Source of the DNA: Lunularia cruciata
Taxonomy: Eukaryota > Streptophyta > Marchantiopsida > Lunulariales > Lunulariaceae
Reading direction: 5' to 3'
Assembly (NCBI GenBank): GCA_948567375.1
Contig: OX419757.1
Location: forward strand, 52,452,001 to 52,516,000
DNA length: 64,000 nucleotides
Below the pieces are notes generated by a model. It saw only the letters and a program-made list of their open reading frames with translations, was not told the DNA's origin and did not search any database. Made by a program: the position numbers and the translations under genes. Of this stretch, positions 1 through 11,465 are shown one piece after another (position 1 is the stretch's first letter; every line of letters begins with the position of its first letter).

Positions 1-660
1 TCTTAGGGATGAATGTATTCCTTTGCCCTTAGTGGATCAAGCCCAAGGCACTTGCTTGAGGAGAAGTCCTTCAATGAGGCATGCATTCTTAGGCAAATGT
101 TAAGCACTCAAAATTATATAATAGTTAGGCACTCCAAGTAGGCCATTAGTGCTAGCACTCAAAATTGTATAACAGTTAGGCACTCCGAGTAGGCCATTTG
201 TGTTAGCACTCAAAATTGTATATATTTTAAGAGAAGTGCCCTTGGAGTTGTATACTAAAGTTAGATTAGGTAAGGAACTCTAAAATCTCTCTTGACACAC
301 ATTAGGCACTAATCATTTTCAAGGTGATTATTATAAGGATTAGGAATTTACTTGAGTGATGTACAATAGGTTAGGATTTTCAAGAATCCACTTGAGATCT
401 TGATCCCTTTGACTACTTCCTTATCTCTACCATCCCTTGATAGGAAACTCAAACTTAGATTAGCATTTAAGGCTGAGTTCCATGGCATGAGTGTTTATTC
501 TTTCATGATTTTTCATACTTTGATAAAAGGTAAAGAGTACTCTAACTTCTTTGCAAGTTTTGTGTCTTTCATTTTATGTGTTGTTCAATGTCTAAGTAAG
601 GTAAAGGTGAGGAATTTCATAAGAAGAAATTCAATGCTTGGTATCAAGCAAGTACTCATT
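1..660. other. Non-coding flank left of the first retrotransposon
   Basis: I see no convincing gene here. The only structure is a short minisatellite at 104-222. The 87-codon ORF at 400-663 has no recognisable motif and runs into the retrotransposon LTR, so I treat it as chance. The last five bases (656-660, TCATT) are probably one half of the target-site duplication of the element that follows. Confidence 0.6.
104..222. repeat. Tandem repeat, 51-bp unit, about 2.3 copies
   Basis: Units begin with GCACTCAAAATT at 104, 155 and 206. The first two are full 51-bp copies with a few substitutions and the third is truncated. GGCACTCC and AGTAGGCCATT recur inside each unit. No coding potential. Confidence 0.8.
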
Positions 661-1394
661 TGAAAATACTTTGAGGATAAGAGAAGAGAGAAAACAAAGA
701 TTTCATACTCAATCATTTGATGCCCCAAAGGAGCACCTTCTCTTTATTATATAGACCAAGAGGATCTCCTCCAAGGAAGCTCCACCATACGATTGGGCAC
801 ACAAATAGGTGACATGTCAGCAAGCTCCACCCTTGGATTACTTACTTGGATGGATGACATGTCAGTCCAGATCCTATTTGGTTTGTCAAACAAGCTTTGA
901 TTGAAGGGAATCTTTAGAGAACCTTCTTGTATGAATCTCAAAATCACGTGGGTGAGGTACCATTGGAAAGCTCTCAATGAGAAAAACCAGGAGGGAGGGA
1001 AGGCCAACCTTTCTTTTGTTGGGGGGAAAATGTGTACATTTTGTAGGCCTAATTCATCCATTTAGGCTTCCAAAATTGCCTTCAAAGATTTCAGGCATAT
1101 TTTGGTTCCTATTCTATTAGTAGAAGTCCCCTTTTGGTGATACCTCTTTTTGATCTGTTTAGTCCATCATGTGTAACATACTTCTAGATGTTACCAAACT
1201 AATTCTCACCTTTAAATAATATGTCTAGCTATTGATTCTAAGGTTTTCAAGTCTATTTCAGTTTTTGCCCTATTAGTAGAAGTACTCTTTTGGTGATCTA
1301 TCTGATCTATTTTGGCCATCATGTATAACATCATTCTTGATGTTACCAAACCAAATTTTATATTTAGATCATATGGCTAGCTCTTGGTATTACA
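661..1394 (-). repeat. 3' LTR of the first chromovirus
   Basis: It matches 6525-7266 along its whole length with scattered differences. It begins TGAAAATACT and ends in TTACA on the plus strand. On the minus strand a TATATAA box lies near 745-752, upstream of the likely transcript start. The purine-rich tract just inside (minus strand, about 1397-1412, AAAAGGAGGTAGG) is the probable polypurine tract. Confidence 0.88.
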
Positions 1395-1412
1395 GACCTA
1401 CCTCCTTTTAAG

Positions 1413-1626
1413 TTGCAACGTCCTCGTTTTGTAGCTGTTGCTCAAATGCTTGCACCAACACTGGTGCATGTGTCAAATTGGCAGTGGGCTCCCAGGTTGC
1501 TTCATAGAGGAGGTTACCTTTCCACTATATTAGATAGTCCACCCGTGGATGATGAGTACCACATATGCATTTTTAGAGAATACGCTCCGTTTCATATTCC
1601 TCCATTCTATCAATGAGTGTTGGACA
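1413..1626 (-). pseudogene. Chromodomain remnant at the end of pol
   Basis: Minus-strand translation gives an integrase tail ending in a chromodomain. A segment like YETERIL is followed by VDYLI, a stop, WKGN, then YEATWEPTANL and VLVQAFE. This fits the family pattern of ILxxR, LVKWKGY, and TWEPxxNL followed by a hydrophobic helix with xEFE. Two in-frame stops break it (after ERIL and just before WKG). In chromoviruses this domain reads histone marks and steers integration towards heterochromatin; here it is only a fossil, but it places the element in the chromovirus clade. Confidence 0.85.
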
Positions 1627-1629
1627 AGG

Positions 1630-2805
1630 TCAAATGTCTTGTGTGGAATGATATTGGCCTGATTGGGGAGTATATCTGCATAGTAGGGAAACATGGAACA
1701 ATGGATGGATCTTCATGTGTGGTGGTAGCTCAAGGTGATAGGCCACAGCGCCGACTTGACAAAGAATCAAGAAAGGCCTAATAAAATGAGGTGTGAGCTT
1801 ACGAGGGCCAACTAATGTGAGGTTGGTTGTCAATAGCCACACTTGATCCCCAACATTGAACTCCATGTGCCTATGGTGTGCATCAACATACTACTTTTGT
1901 TGATTTTGTGCAATGTGTAATCTGTGTTTGGCGCTCTTTACACCTTGTTGGATTCTAGAAATAAATTTGTTGACTGCATCAACCTTGGTAGCCATTGGAT
2001 GGATCTTCATCAAGCTAAAAGGTGTGAAGGGATGCTCACCACACATGAGGAAGAACGGAGTGACCTGGGTGGACGCATTCACTAAATTGTTGTAAGCAAA
2101 TTCCACCAACAAGAGTAGGATGTCCCACCTCTCTTGCTCTTCTAAGGTGAAGTCACGTAACATGTCTTCAATCGTGCAATTAGCCCGCTCTGTTTGTCCA
2201 TCTGTTTGTGGGTGGTAAGCTATGAACATTGCCAACTTGGTTTTGAAGAGACCAAAGAGTGCTTGCTAAAGCAAACTGGTGAATTGAGTGCCTCTATCAA
2301 TGATGAGTACTCGAGACAAGCCATGGTGAGAGAAGATTGCATCTAAGTATAATTGAGCTAGTTGTGGGGCGGTCACATCCTTGGTGGTAGGGCGTACATG
2401 AATCATTTTGCTGAGCCACTCCACAAAGACCATGATGGAGTCAAACCCTAAGGTGGTCTTGGGTAATTCACAGACGAGATCCATACTCACTTGCTCCCAA
2501 TGTTGGGTAGGAGTGTGGAGAGGTTGAAGCTTCTAATCAAGCCCTACAGGAGCTTGATTAGAAGCTTTGTTCTCTTGACAAAGCAGATATTTGAGCACAT
2601 AGTCCATCACATTGTTGTTCATCTTGGGCCAATAATAATGGCGTTGGACTGCATCCAAGGTCTTGTCCACTCCGACATGACCTGTAATGGCCAAATCATG
2701 ACATTCTGCTAGAATGGTGGTGCGTAAATCTAGGACATTTGGGATCCATAATTTACCATCACAAAAGGTGAGTCCTTTTGTGCTGTGATGCCTTTGGATG
2801 ATCAC
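1630..2805 (-). pseudogene. Integrase remnant of the first chromovirus
   Basis: Broken into at least three minus-strand pieces. At 2533-2805 is the HHCC zinc-binding region (GHVGVDKTLDAVQRHYYWPK, then CQENKA). At 1891-2490 is the catalytic core, with MDLVCELP, DRGTQF, and YHPQTDGQTERAN carrying the last acidic residue. At 1630-1866 is the C-terminal region with a GPY/F-type module (KLTPHFIRPF), leading into the chromodomain. Frame changes and stops separate the pieces. In a living element this enzyme inserts the cDNA into host DNA. Confidence 0.88.
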
Positions 2806-2934
2806 ACCTTTACAATCTGTAGATCAATTTTTGTAGCAGCCAAAATCTTTGGCCAAAATTTGGGATTAATCTTAACCTCTATCACCAAGTTGTTTTCCAT
2901 TGGCATGCGGGTGAATGCATCTGCCAATTGCTTC

Positions 2935-4260
2935 TTACCTTTCACGTAGGTGATTGTTATGTTGAAGCGTTGGTGCCACTCTACCCACCAAATCTAGCAA
3001 TGAGATAGATCCTTTTGTGTCTTGAGGTAGACTAGAGGTTTGTGGTTGGTCTCTACTACAAATGCCTTTTTTCCCAAATAGTGCTTCCAATGCTTGGTTG
3101 CAAGCACAATAGCTAGCTCTTCTCATTCTATGGTGTGGTAGTTGCACTCTATTGGTAACAAATTTCAAGAGAAATATGCAATTGGATGCCATCCGTCATG
3201 CCACTCTTGTTGTAGGACTGCTCATATTGCTACGCCTAATGTATCTGTAGCCAGCTTGATTGGACGTTTTGGGTCATACCACTTCAAGATTGGTGCATGT
3301 AGCAAGGTGGCTTTCAATTCTTGAAAGACCAAATCTTGTGTGGTTCCCCATGTCCACTTCTTCCCCTTGCCAAGTAGTGTCGTTAAAGGCTATGTAACCT
3401 TGGAGAAGTCCTTGACAAACCTACAATAGAATCCCGTCAACCCCAAGAAGCTCTTGAGTTGAGTCTGATCTTCTAAGGCATTCCATTTTTGAATGAACTC
3501 TATTTTTATCTATCAATACTTGAATACTCTCTGCAGTTACTCTATGCCCCAAGTAGTCTACTTCAGACTTGCCAAACTTGCACTTTGAGATTTTGGCATA
3601 CAATCAATTCTGTCTTAGAATATGGAGCACTTCTCATAGATGTTGTTTGTGTTCTGTCATTGTGCTACTGTATACTAATATATCATCCAAGAAGACAATA
3701 ATAGACTTATCCAAGTATGGATGAAATATGTCATTCATTAGACTCATGAAAGTGGCAGGTGCATTGGTGAGGTCAAAAGGCATCACAAGATACTCGAAGT
3801 GGCCATTCTTGGTTTGAAAGGCAATTTTGTACACATCCTCCTCTACAATTCGGATTTGATTGTAACTGCTCCGCAAGTCCAATTTGGTGAAGTATCTTGC
3901 TCCATGGAGCTAATCAAAAAGTTCATCCATGCGAGGTAAGGGATATTTTTTCTTCATTGTTTGTTGATTGAGACCCCAATAGTCAATGCACATTTGCATT
4001 GTACCATCCTTCTTCTTCACAAACAAGACAAGAGCCCTATATGGTGATACACTAGGTTGGATGAACCCTTTCTATAACATCTCCTCAATTTGAGTCTTAC
4101 ACTCCTCCAACTCATGAGGTGATAGGCGATATGGGGCCTTACAAGGAGGTGTCTTCCTCAAGAGTGTCTCAATTTTATGATCTACTCTCCTTTTTGGTAG
4201 TAATCCTGAGGGTAGATCATCACAAAAGACATCTTGAAACTCATCCACCACATCCTTCAA
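2935..4260 (-). pseudogene. Reverse transcriptase / RNase H remnant of the first chromovirus
   Basis: The RT palm is clear at 3634-3882: [12 protein letters not shown] (the DLxSGYxQ motif), [20 protein letters not shown], and the catalytic FLDDILVYS. Upstream, 4072-4260 carries the RT entry region (CKAPYRLSPHELEE). Downstream, 3421-3603 matches the thumb/connection (CKFGKSEVDYLGH). The RNase H part below about 3400 is heavily mutated. Stops and frameshifts separate all these pieces, so no active polymerase is possible. Confidence 0.88.
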
Positions 4261-4378
4261 TTTCTTAGGAATTTTTCCATCAAGTTGTGCACTCTAGACT
4301 TCTCTTATTAGACCCATGAAACATCTATTGGTCTTATAGACAATTGTCATCCCTATGACATATAGAGGCAGTTCTTGC

Positions 4379-4835
4379 CTATGTGATTTTTCTTTTAACC
4401 CCAATAATTGACCATTGGTGGGTTCTCACCACTTTCTTCCTCCAATCTACCATAGGGTTGTAATGCTCCATCCATAGCATGCCTAAGATTGCATCATAAC
4501 AAGCTAATTGTATCACTTGCCACTCAATTAATTCCTGATATTCTCCTACAAAGAGTGTTACCCATCTAGGTAATGATTCAATCCTCTCTGTTTGCCTGTT
4601 AGGTAACTCTACTTCTTCACTCTCATCTCTCGCTAGATCCATTTCCAATCTTATTGCAATAAAATGAGACAAGAAATTCTCTATTGCTCCCGAATCTATT
4701 AATGCTCTCACTTGATTGCCTTCTAGGACTCCATTCACAACAATCAATTGTGAGGTTGCCTTTTGGGATCTTTACGTGTTTTTCTTCTTCCTTCCCTTGC
4801 TTCTCTACTTCCTTATTGAGCTTGTAAGGCCACAA
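4379..4835 (-). pseudogene. Retroviral-type aspartic protease remnant
   Basis: The minus-strand ORF at 4379-4747 has the pepsin-like half-site ALIDSGAIENFLS, where DSGA is the catalytic loop, followed by a hydrophobic segment ending AILGMLWMEHYNP that matches the ILGM-W motif of Ty3 proteases. It lies between gag and RT as expected. A frame change near 4623-4835 joins it to the gag end, so the polyprotein is broken. Confidence 0.82.
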
Positions 4836-4859
4836 GGTACATTTATTGGTGATCTTTGT

Positions 4860-5940
4860 TTTCCAAAGTGATTTCTACCTCCTACTCTTCAATGCGCCTC
4901 TCTATGTTGTTCAAAGTTTGCTTGTATGAAGGCCAAGGGCCTCTAGGGAAACAAGCTCAACAGTTCGTAGATATATGCCCAATACAACCACAATTGTAAC
5001 AACGGTGGTATTCTCCTTGAGTTCCTTCTCCTTGTGGGACTCCATCTCTTTGTTCTTCTACTCTTCCACGCTCTACTTGAAGCGGGCATGCTCCTCGATC
5101 TCAAAATCAAAGGTTTCCTAATTCCATTAGTATTGGTCCATCCATGTGTGGCATTTCTGCCCAATAATGTTGAGGTGGAACTACTCCTTCACTTCCACCC
5201 AATGCTCTGGCTATTCTCTATGCACAAGCAATGGCTTCAAATACCATGCAAGGATTTTACACCATGACTTCTTGGCAAATCCACTCCTTCAACTCTTGTT
5301 TGACATTTTCAAGAGCCTCTGCTGGACTCATGTCGGTTATTGAAACTTGTAGATCCAAAAATGCTTCCACATACTCTTGTATGTTGTTCTTCTATCTCAA
5401 TCACCATAGTCGGATTTGGGCCATCTGCACGGAATCCACCGATTAGAAATTGTTCAGCAATCCTTCTTGCATTGTTATCCACGTGACCTCCCTTCTCTCT
5501 GCCAACATGGATCGTTCCCAAGCATCATACCATGTGAGGGCTTTATCAGTCAAGTACCTACATGAAAACATGCCTGCATCATGCTGTGTGATCTCTGTTG
5601 AGAACAATCAGAAATTTCAATTCATTCTCAAGATCCAATTTTCCACTACTCCCATTGTACGTTGCCCCTTGTAAGGCTCAATGTTGTAGGTCTTCTTCAT
5701 CCAGAGTAGCAATGTGGCTTCATCATTAATAGGGTTTTTAGGCACAAGTGCCTCTCCAAGTACTTCAGTCGTAGGTATTGGGTTTGAGACGGCTCTTCTT
5801 CTTGCATTGCTTGATCATTCTTGAGGATTTGCACTTGACTTGATAATGTCTCCATGGTCATCTCACAATTCATTCAACATCCCTTGCATTCCTTGCACCA
5901 ACTCTTGCAATTGCAGATCCATGGTTCTTGCAACACTAAA
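4860..5940 (-). pseudogene. gag remnant with CCHC zinc knuckle
   Basis: The clearest mark is a zinc knuckle on the minus strand at 4960-5001, reading CYNCGCIGHISTNC, a perfect C-X2-C-X4-H-X4-C, followed directly by a stop. The capsid region upstream (about 5200-5940) is scrambled by frameshifts and only short stretches are readable. In a working element this protein packages the RNA into virus-like particles. Confidence 0.75.
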
Positions 5941-6511
5941 TTGCTACTTTTTATGTCAATACAGAGTCAATATGATCACTTTGGAAGGTGCACAAACTAT
6001 CAGAACTACCATTGGGACCTAAAAAGCTATCACTCATTGATAATATTCCTCATCAAAATTCCTAACCACAAAATCTCTTAACATCACTTTTGGTCTCTCT
6101 ACATAATGGATTTCTACTTGAGTGTTGAAAGGGAGAGGATTTGGGACATTCACATCCATATCATCATAATAGAATGTAGATTGTCAAATCCTACTCTTTG
6201 TCATATATCACCATAGGTAGAATCACCGGGTTTGGTGAGTTCATCACCTTGTCCATGAATTCTATTCCAAAGTGATAAACTAGCAATACTCTCATTTGCT
6301 CATGTTGGATGTACATAACCTCATGTGGAATCAATTCAAGAATGGAAATCTAGGTGCGGGAAATTGTCTTCCCGGTGCATCCATCCCATCCGCTCTCTAA
6401 AGTCCTTCCTAAGTCTAGCAATTACTCTATGTTCTCCACCTCAAATTACTCAGTTTCAGTAGTTTGTGCTCTTCCAAGAGGGGTGATCCACTCTCTTGGA
6501 CTAAAACACTT

Positions 6512-6523
6512 GCTCTAATACCA
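6512..6523 (-). other. Primer binding site, tRNA-iMet type
   Basis: Minus strand TGGTATTAGAGC, one base from the plant initiator tRNA-Met complement TGGTATCAGAGC, immediately inside the 5' LTR (one base before its TG at 6525). This sets the minus-strand orientation of the element. Confidence 0.85.
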
Positions 6524-6524
6524 T

Positions 6525-7266
6525 TGTAATACTCCGAGGACAAGGGAAGAGAGAAAACAAAGATTTCACACTCAATCATTCAATGCCCCAAAGGAGCACC
6601 TTCTCTTTATTATATAGACCAAGAGGATCTCCTCCAAGGAAGCTCCACCATACGATTAGGAACACAGATGGGTGACATGTCAGCAAACTCCACCCTTAGA
6701 TTACTTACTTGGATGGGTGAAATGTCGGTCCATGTCCTATCTGGTTGGTCAAACAAGCTTTGACCAGAAGGAATCTTTTAGGGAATCTTCCTGTATGAAT
6801 CTCAAAATCACGTGGGTGAGTTACCATTGGAAAGCTCTCAATGAGAAAAACCAGGGGGAGGGAAGGCCAAACTTTCTTCTGTTGAAGGGGGGGTGGAATC
6901 TGCATGTTTTTGAAGCCCAATTCATCCGTTTGGGCCTCCAAAATTGCCTTCAAAGATTTCAGGCATATTTTGGTTCATACTCTATTAGTAGAAGTCCCCT
7001 TTTGGTAATACCTCTTTCTGATCTGTTTAGTCCATCATGTGTAACATTCTTCTAGATGTTACCAAACTAATTCTCACCTTTAAATCATATGTCTAGCTAT
7101 TGATTCTAAGTTCTTCAAGTCTATTTTGATTTTTGCACTATTAGTAGAAGTACTCTTTTGGTGATACATCTATCTGATCTATTTTGGCCATCATGTATAA
7201 AATTATTCTTAGTGTTATCAAACCAAATTTCACATCTAGATCATATGGCTAGCTCTTGGTATTACA
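6525..7266 (-). repeat. 5' LTR of the first chromovirus
   Basis: Partner of 661-1394. It begins TGTAATACTCC and ends in TTACA. The same TATATAA element is present on the minus strand near 6605-6612. It carries small indels relative to its partner, including a purine-rich run near 6885-6895. The 104-codon ORF at 7158-7472 straddles the LTR boundary and is not a gene. Confidence 0.88.
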
Positions 7267-7271
7267 TCACT

Positions 7272-8093
7272 CTTGATCACGGTGTGCATGGAAGGATCCA
7301 AAGGAGTGAACTTGTTTACCAAGTGGATTGGAAAGCTCATTGTACAAGCAGTACCATGAAATACTTAAACAAGGAACAACATGAATTGTGGTCCTACAAG
7401 TTCTGCCTTCTAGGAAGGGTAAAATGTATTTTCAAAGACTACAACGTTGGAATAGAGTGGCTTTGGAGTTGAATGAACCATCACCTTCAAGAGCAATCCC
7501 AATTAGATCTTACAATTTGTAAGACTTTTTTACCTCGTTTAGCATAATTGGTTAGATCAGTAGGGATCATACATGGTTGGTAGTTGGAGTTGGCGGCTTT
7601 GCTTGCGACGTGTGTAATCTCCCGTTATTGAAGTTGGGACTCATAATCGGCATGAGTCCCATGCCAAATGCAGATTTTGGATTTTAACAAACCTTTTTTA
7701 CATCTTTGAATAATTCTTTTAATCTTCCTGGCAAAACCCAAAAGCTTTTGACATCAAGGTGCCAAACCTTCCCGTCAATGTGAACTCTTGGGGAAGCCTA
7801 GTGTTTACCGTGAGCACGATAACTAGTACACCAAAGGTCTTGTTTAAGTATCTCAATTAACCTAGCTCCACGATTTAATAAATACTAAGTTGCAACATCA
7901 AGGTCTGAACCAAATTGAGCAAAAGACGCTATTTCATGATGAGAGGTGGCCATTTGGATGGAAGACCAGAGGGGAAATCCCATCTATTTGTTATAGCAAA
8001 ACAATATGCTTTTGTTCTTTTACTAAACAAAGCTTTTTGAGAGAAAGTGAATATTTGTTTTCTTTTTATTGTAGTGTGCCACAAAGAGGTGAT
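7272..8093. other. Spacer between the chromovirus and a solo LTR
   Basis: No gene recognised. A stretch near 7545-7565 resembles a tRNA A box (TAGCATAATTGG), and a 9-bp perfect hairpin lies at 7636-7660 (GGGACTCAT, seven-base loop, ATGAGTCCC). I find no B box or tRNA fold, so this is at most a decayed SINE head. Confidence 0.4.
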
Positions 8094-8098
8094 ATTAC

Positions 8099-8543
8099 TA
8101 TAATAATATGGAGTTAACATACAATTTAGTAGAAGCTAATGAGTGGGTAGGCTAAGCTAAATATAACAAAAGTAAGTAGAACTAGCCTAAGAATATACTA
8201 GAAGCATCAAGGAAGCTTGTGGGTAGAATATTCTTGAAGCACCTATGAAGCTTCTTGGTGAAAGCTTTTAGTAACTTTCCAAGGGTAGAGTAACTGGCAT
8301 GCCAAATTGATGGCTAGCTTAGCTTATATGCTAAGTAATAGCTAGCTTAGCTTGCACTCCAAGTAAGGTGACTCCTAGAAGGAACCTTCCTTGTAAGCTC
8401 CTAGGGAACCTTGTACCCAAGTTAATTATAAATACCTAAGCCAAGCTCAAGCTAGGCATTGGAGTTTCATTCACTTTAAGAATCCCGAAGTTATCTTCCA
8501 CTCTGGTCTTCCATTTTCCTATTTCTCTCCTTGGTCTTTTACA
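8099..8543 (+). repeat. Solo LTR, same family as the 47.9-53.5 kb element
   Basis: A 445-bp LTR in plus orientation with a perfect 5-bp target-site duplication, ATTAC at 8094-8098 and 8544-8548. It shares with the second chromovirus the start (here TATAATAATATGGAG instead of TGTAACAATATGGAG), the repeated AAGCTT-rich middle, the promoter segment TATAAATACC near 8431, and the end TCTCTCCTTGG to TTTTACA. The terminal TG has mutated to TA. No internal sequence remains, as expected after LTR-LTR recombination. The 94-codon minus-strand ORF at 8436-8720 is accidental. Confidence 0.85.
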
Positions 8544-10265
8544 ATTACACTCTTTTGGGAGTGGTTCATGCACAAGGTTAACAATGAAATAGTAAATGAA
8601 GTATGACTTTGTGACAATGTGATTTTTCACTTCATTCTTAGTCATTTTCAACCCATATCCTTGTGGGAACTGCCTGTTCTTACTGATTATACTATAAGTA
8701 CGTTGAATTGGCCATCTCATAGACCTTTTTACTTATAAACTCAAACTATTGTAAATACTTCACTCATTGATCATATTCAAGTATAAATTGACATTCCAAT
8801 TGATATAAATTCAAACTTAGAGTTTTCAAATAAAATTTATTTCAATGTGAAAAGAAAATATATTTTTTATACAAGGAAATAAATTTTAGCTTAGAGTTTT
8901 CTCCCAACAAGTTAGAGTTTTTGTAAATACTTTACTCTATTGAAATTATTAAAGCAGAACTTGAAGGTAAACAAGGGTGTATTAATGAAGCTATAAAACA
9001 CTCTTGTGTACTTTATAACTCAGTTCTTACATCCAATGCTTACTACTAAAAACTGAGTAAAGCAAAACCATTATGGCAATCATAGTAAGTCCTTCCAAAA
9101 AATTTCATATTTTTAACATAACCTAATAATAACTTTTCTTAATGATTTTTACCTAATGGTACCAACCTGCTATGCTTCATTATTTAGCTTAGCTAAAAAA
9201 AATGAGTCAATTCTAAGAATACTTCTTCTCCATCTAAGTGCATTTTTTACGCAATTTTAGACACTCAAATTTGTCTTTCCACATCTTCTTCTCTATTCTT
9301 TCCTCCTTCTCTCATTCCTAAAATCACCTTTATCTCCCTCTCCTTATTAATATTTGGTCAAGGAAAATGGTCTTGAGTTCTAGAGTAGCATCCCATACAC
9401 TTCAGAACTCACTTTCTCCCTCTACACTACATCTTTGTATCAAAAGATCTATTGGTGGGGTTGTTTCTCTTTACCATACTTTCTTAGTCCTTATATATAT
9501 AAAGGTGAAGAGACAAATACTCACTAACATTGACTTGTGCAATAATAAGAGTTTATAAATGAATAAAAAGCTTTATTTCAGATGAACTATTTCATTAGAT
9601 TGAAGATTTGAATTAATGCATGATCTAACTCTAGGCCCAATTCTTGATGAATTTGACTTGAGCTTGATTTAAGTTTGGCTAACAACTTCTAACACTTGTA
9701 TTTGACTTTACTCTCACTTGATTCTTCATGATTTAAATGATTATTCTGATTTGATATCTAATACTATGGGCAATACTCTTGTATAGATTAATTTTTTTGC
9801 GTTTAGTAGTGTTGCACATAAGTAATCATTTTCATCATTTTTTTAGAATCCAAATCTTAAGGTCAAAATCTAAAGTAAAATTCTTCTTAAAAGTCAAAAT
9901 TTAAACTTCAAACCTCTCTAAAATCAAAGTACTCAAAATAAATTCCTTTAGAGTCAATAACAATCAAGGTCAATTTTAATGTTTAAGGTACATAATATTA
10001 TAAGAAATGATTTTTATATTAGTAGGAGAAATGTGGAGATAAGACCAAACAATCAATATTCACAAACTATATGATATCTATGAAGATACTCATTGAACTG
10101 AACTCTATTTATGGTTCAAGAAAAAAGAATAAAAGAGAAGTATCTTTATAAGATACATCAAATACAAGAATAATTTATATAAAATAATAATAATAATAAG
10201 GAATAAAATAAATTATGATAGTAAAAGATAAGAAAGCTTTAACAAGTTGTATAAGGATAACACAT

Positions 10266-10590
10266 AAGAAGTAAAATGAGTCTAAGCTTCAATAGTATCA
10301 ATATGAAGAATTTGTCCTACAACATATAAGATATCTCAGCTATGCAAATTGTATAATGTGCATACTACTAGAACATACAAAGAAGCATCACCTAATATAA
10401 TCTTTCTCCAATGGGTTGCACCAGTGTTTTGTAGAGCAATATATACATATTGTCAAATGTAATCTACAAAGCAAGAGAGTGAGAGTGATACACTAATGCC
10501 TACTATGATAATATCTTATGTACTACTTTGCAAAATGTGTCAAATGCCATATCTATCATTCTATATAATACCAATACTAGAAGAACAAAG
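10266..10590 (-). repeat. Dispersed repeat family A, copy 1
   Basis: About 300 bp similar to 55820-56145 in the same orientation, and in part to about 34690-34990 inverted. Shared blocks include TAAGATATCT-AGCTATGCAA, AAAGAAGCATCACCTAAT, TTGTAGAGCAATA, and the end CTAGAAGAACAAAG. I call the strand minus by analogy with the gene-island copy. It encodes nothing I recognise and may be a fragment of a larger transposon. Confidence 0.65.
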
Positions 10591-11007
10591 AGTATTTCCT
10601 GTGATACAAAATAAAACAGAAGAAGATTCAAATTATTATTAATAAGAAAACCTAAGAGGATTCAAAGGGGAAAAATGAACAACTTAAACAACATAAAGCC
10701 TTGCAATAATTGAATTGAAAAATCAGAAATAAGAAAATTAACACCAAATTTTATCATTTATAAGGATAGCTAGTTATACTCTTTTCTTGCCAAGCACTTG
10801 TTATTAAATTTTTTAAGAAATAATAATGTAATTAAGTTATTTAGAATTATTCTAGATTTATAATTTCAGATATTTATCTTGCTAAAATAATTTTAAAAAT
10901 ATAAAATATGTAATTCTTATAGTTTAGTTGAATATCAAAGTATGAAATTAAGTTGTACGTTGTACTTACTTAGATTCTAATGTAATGATTCAATCACTGA
11001 ATTGATT

Positions 11008-11012
11008 ATATA

Positions 11013-11067
<55 letters not shown>

Positions 11068-11080
11068 CTCTCTCTCTCTC
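11008..11080. repeat. TA microsatellite followed by TC tract
   Basis: A nearly pure TA run to about 11061 followed by alternating TC with one interruption. Length is likely variable between individuals. Confidence 0.9.
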
Positions 11081-11226
11081 TTTCTCTTTTTAGTCAAGAT
11101 GAAATATCTTAAAGAAGAAAAAATATATTTTGATGATCTTGGCTTTTTTAAGGTTAAGGTGGATGATAAGTAAATAGTAATGGAAGATATTCAATTACTA
11201 TTTAGCGATGCTAATGGAAGATATTA

Positions 11227-11465
11227 CATCAAAATAAATTTCCAAATATGTTGAATTATATCAAATTATATATCATCAAATTGAACAAATAAACCTTAAA
11301 AAAAATCCAAGATCATCAAAATAAATTTCCAAATATGTTGAATTATCTAAAATTTTATACCATAAAATTGAACAAATAAACCTTAAAAAATCCAAGATCA
11401 TCAAAATAAATTTCCAAATATGTTGAATTATATCAAATTTTATATCATAAAATTGAACAAATAAA
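11227..11465. repeat. Minisatellite, about 86-bp unit, three copies
   Basis: CATCAAAATAAATTTCCAAA starts units at 11227, 11314 and 11399 (periods 87 and 85). The units differ by a few indels in A runs. A repetitive 77-codon minus-strand ORF (11276-11509) exists only because the unit happens to lack stops in one frame. Confidence 0.85.

Larger units (their letters stand above)
661..7266 (-). mobile_element. Decayed full-length Ty3/gypsy chromovirus
   Basis: A complete but broken LTR retrotransposon read on the minus strand. It has two LTRs of about 735-740 bp that begin TG and end CA on the plus strand, a tRNA-iMet-type primer site just inside the right LTR, and internal remains in the order gag, protease, RT/RNase H, integrase, chromodomain, which is the Ty3 order. 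The flanking 5-mers TCATT (656-660) and TCACT (7267-7271) match at four of five bases and look like a mutated target-site duplication. Stops and frameshifts interrupt every domain, so it cannot encode its own proteins. The LTRs differ at scattered positions, which implies an old insertion. Confidence 0.9.

Noticed and set aside
661-7266. Endogenous plant pararetrovirus
   Set aside because: The order gag-protease-RT-integrase-chromodomain with LTRs and an initiator-Met primer site is that of a Ty3 retrotransposon; no movement or coat gene is seen.
7545-7660. tRNA gene
   Set aside because: Only an A-box-like word is present; there is no B box, acceptor stem or cloverleaf pairing.
11227-11465. 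CRISPR-like spaced repeats
   Set aside because: The repeats are directly adjacent 86-bp tandem units without unique spacers, and the DNA is a plant nuclear genome.
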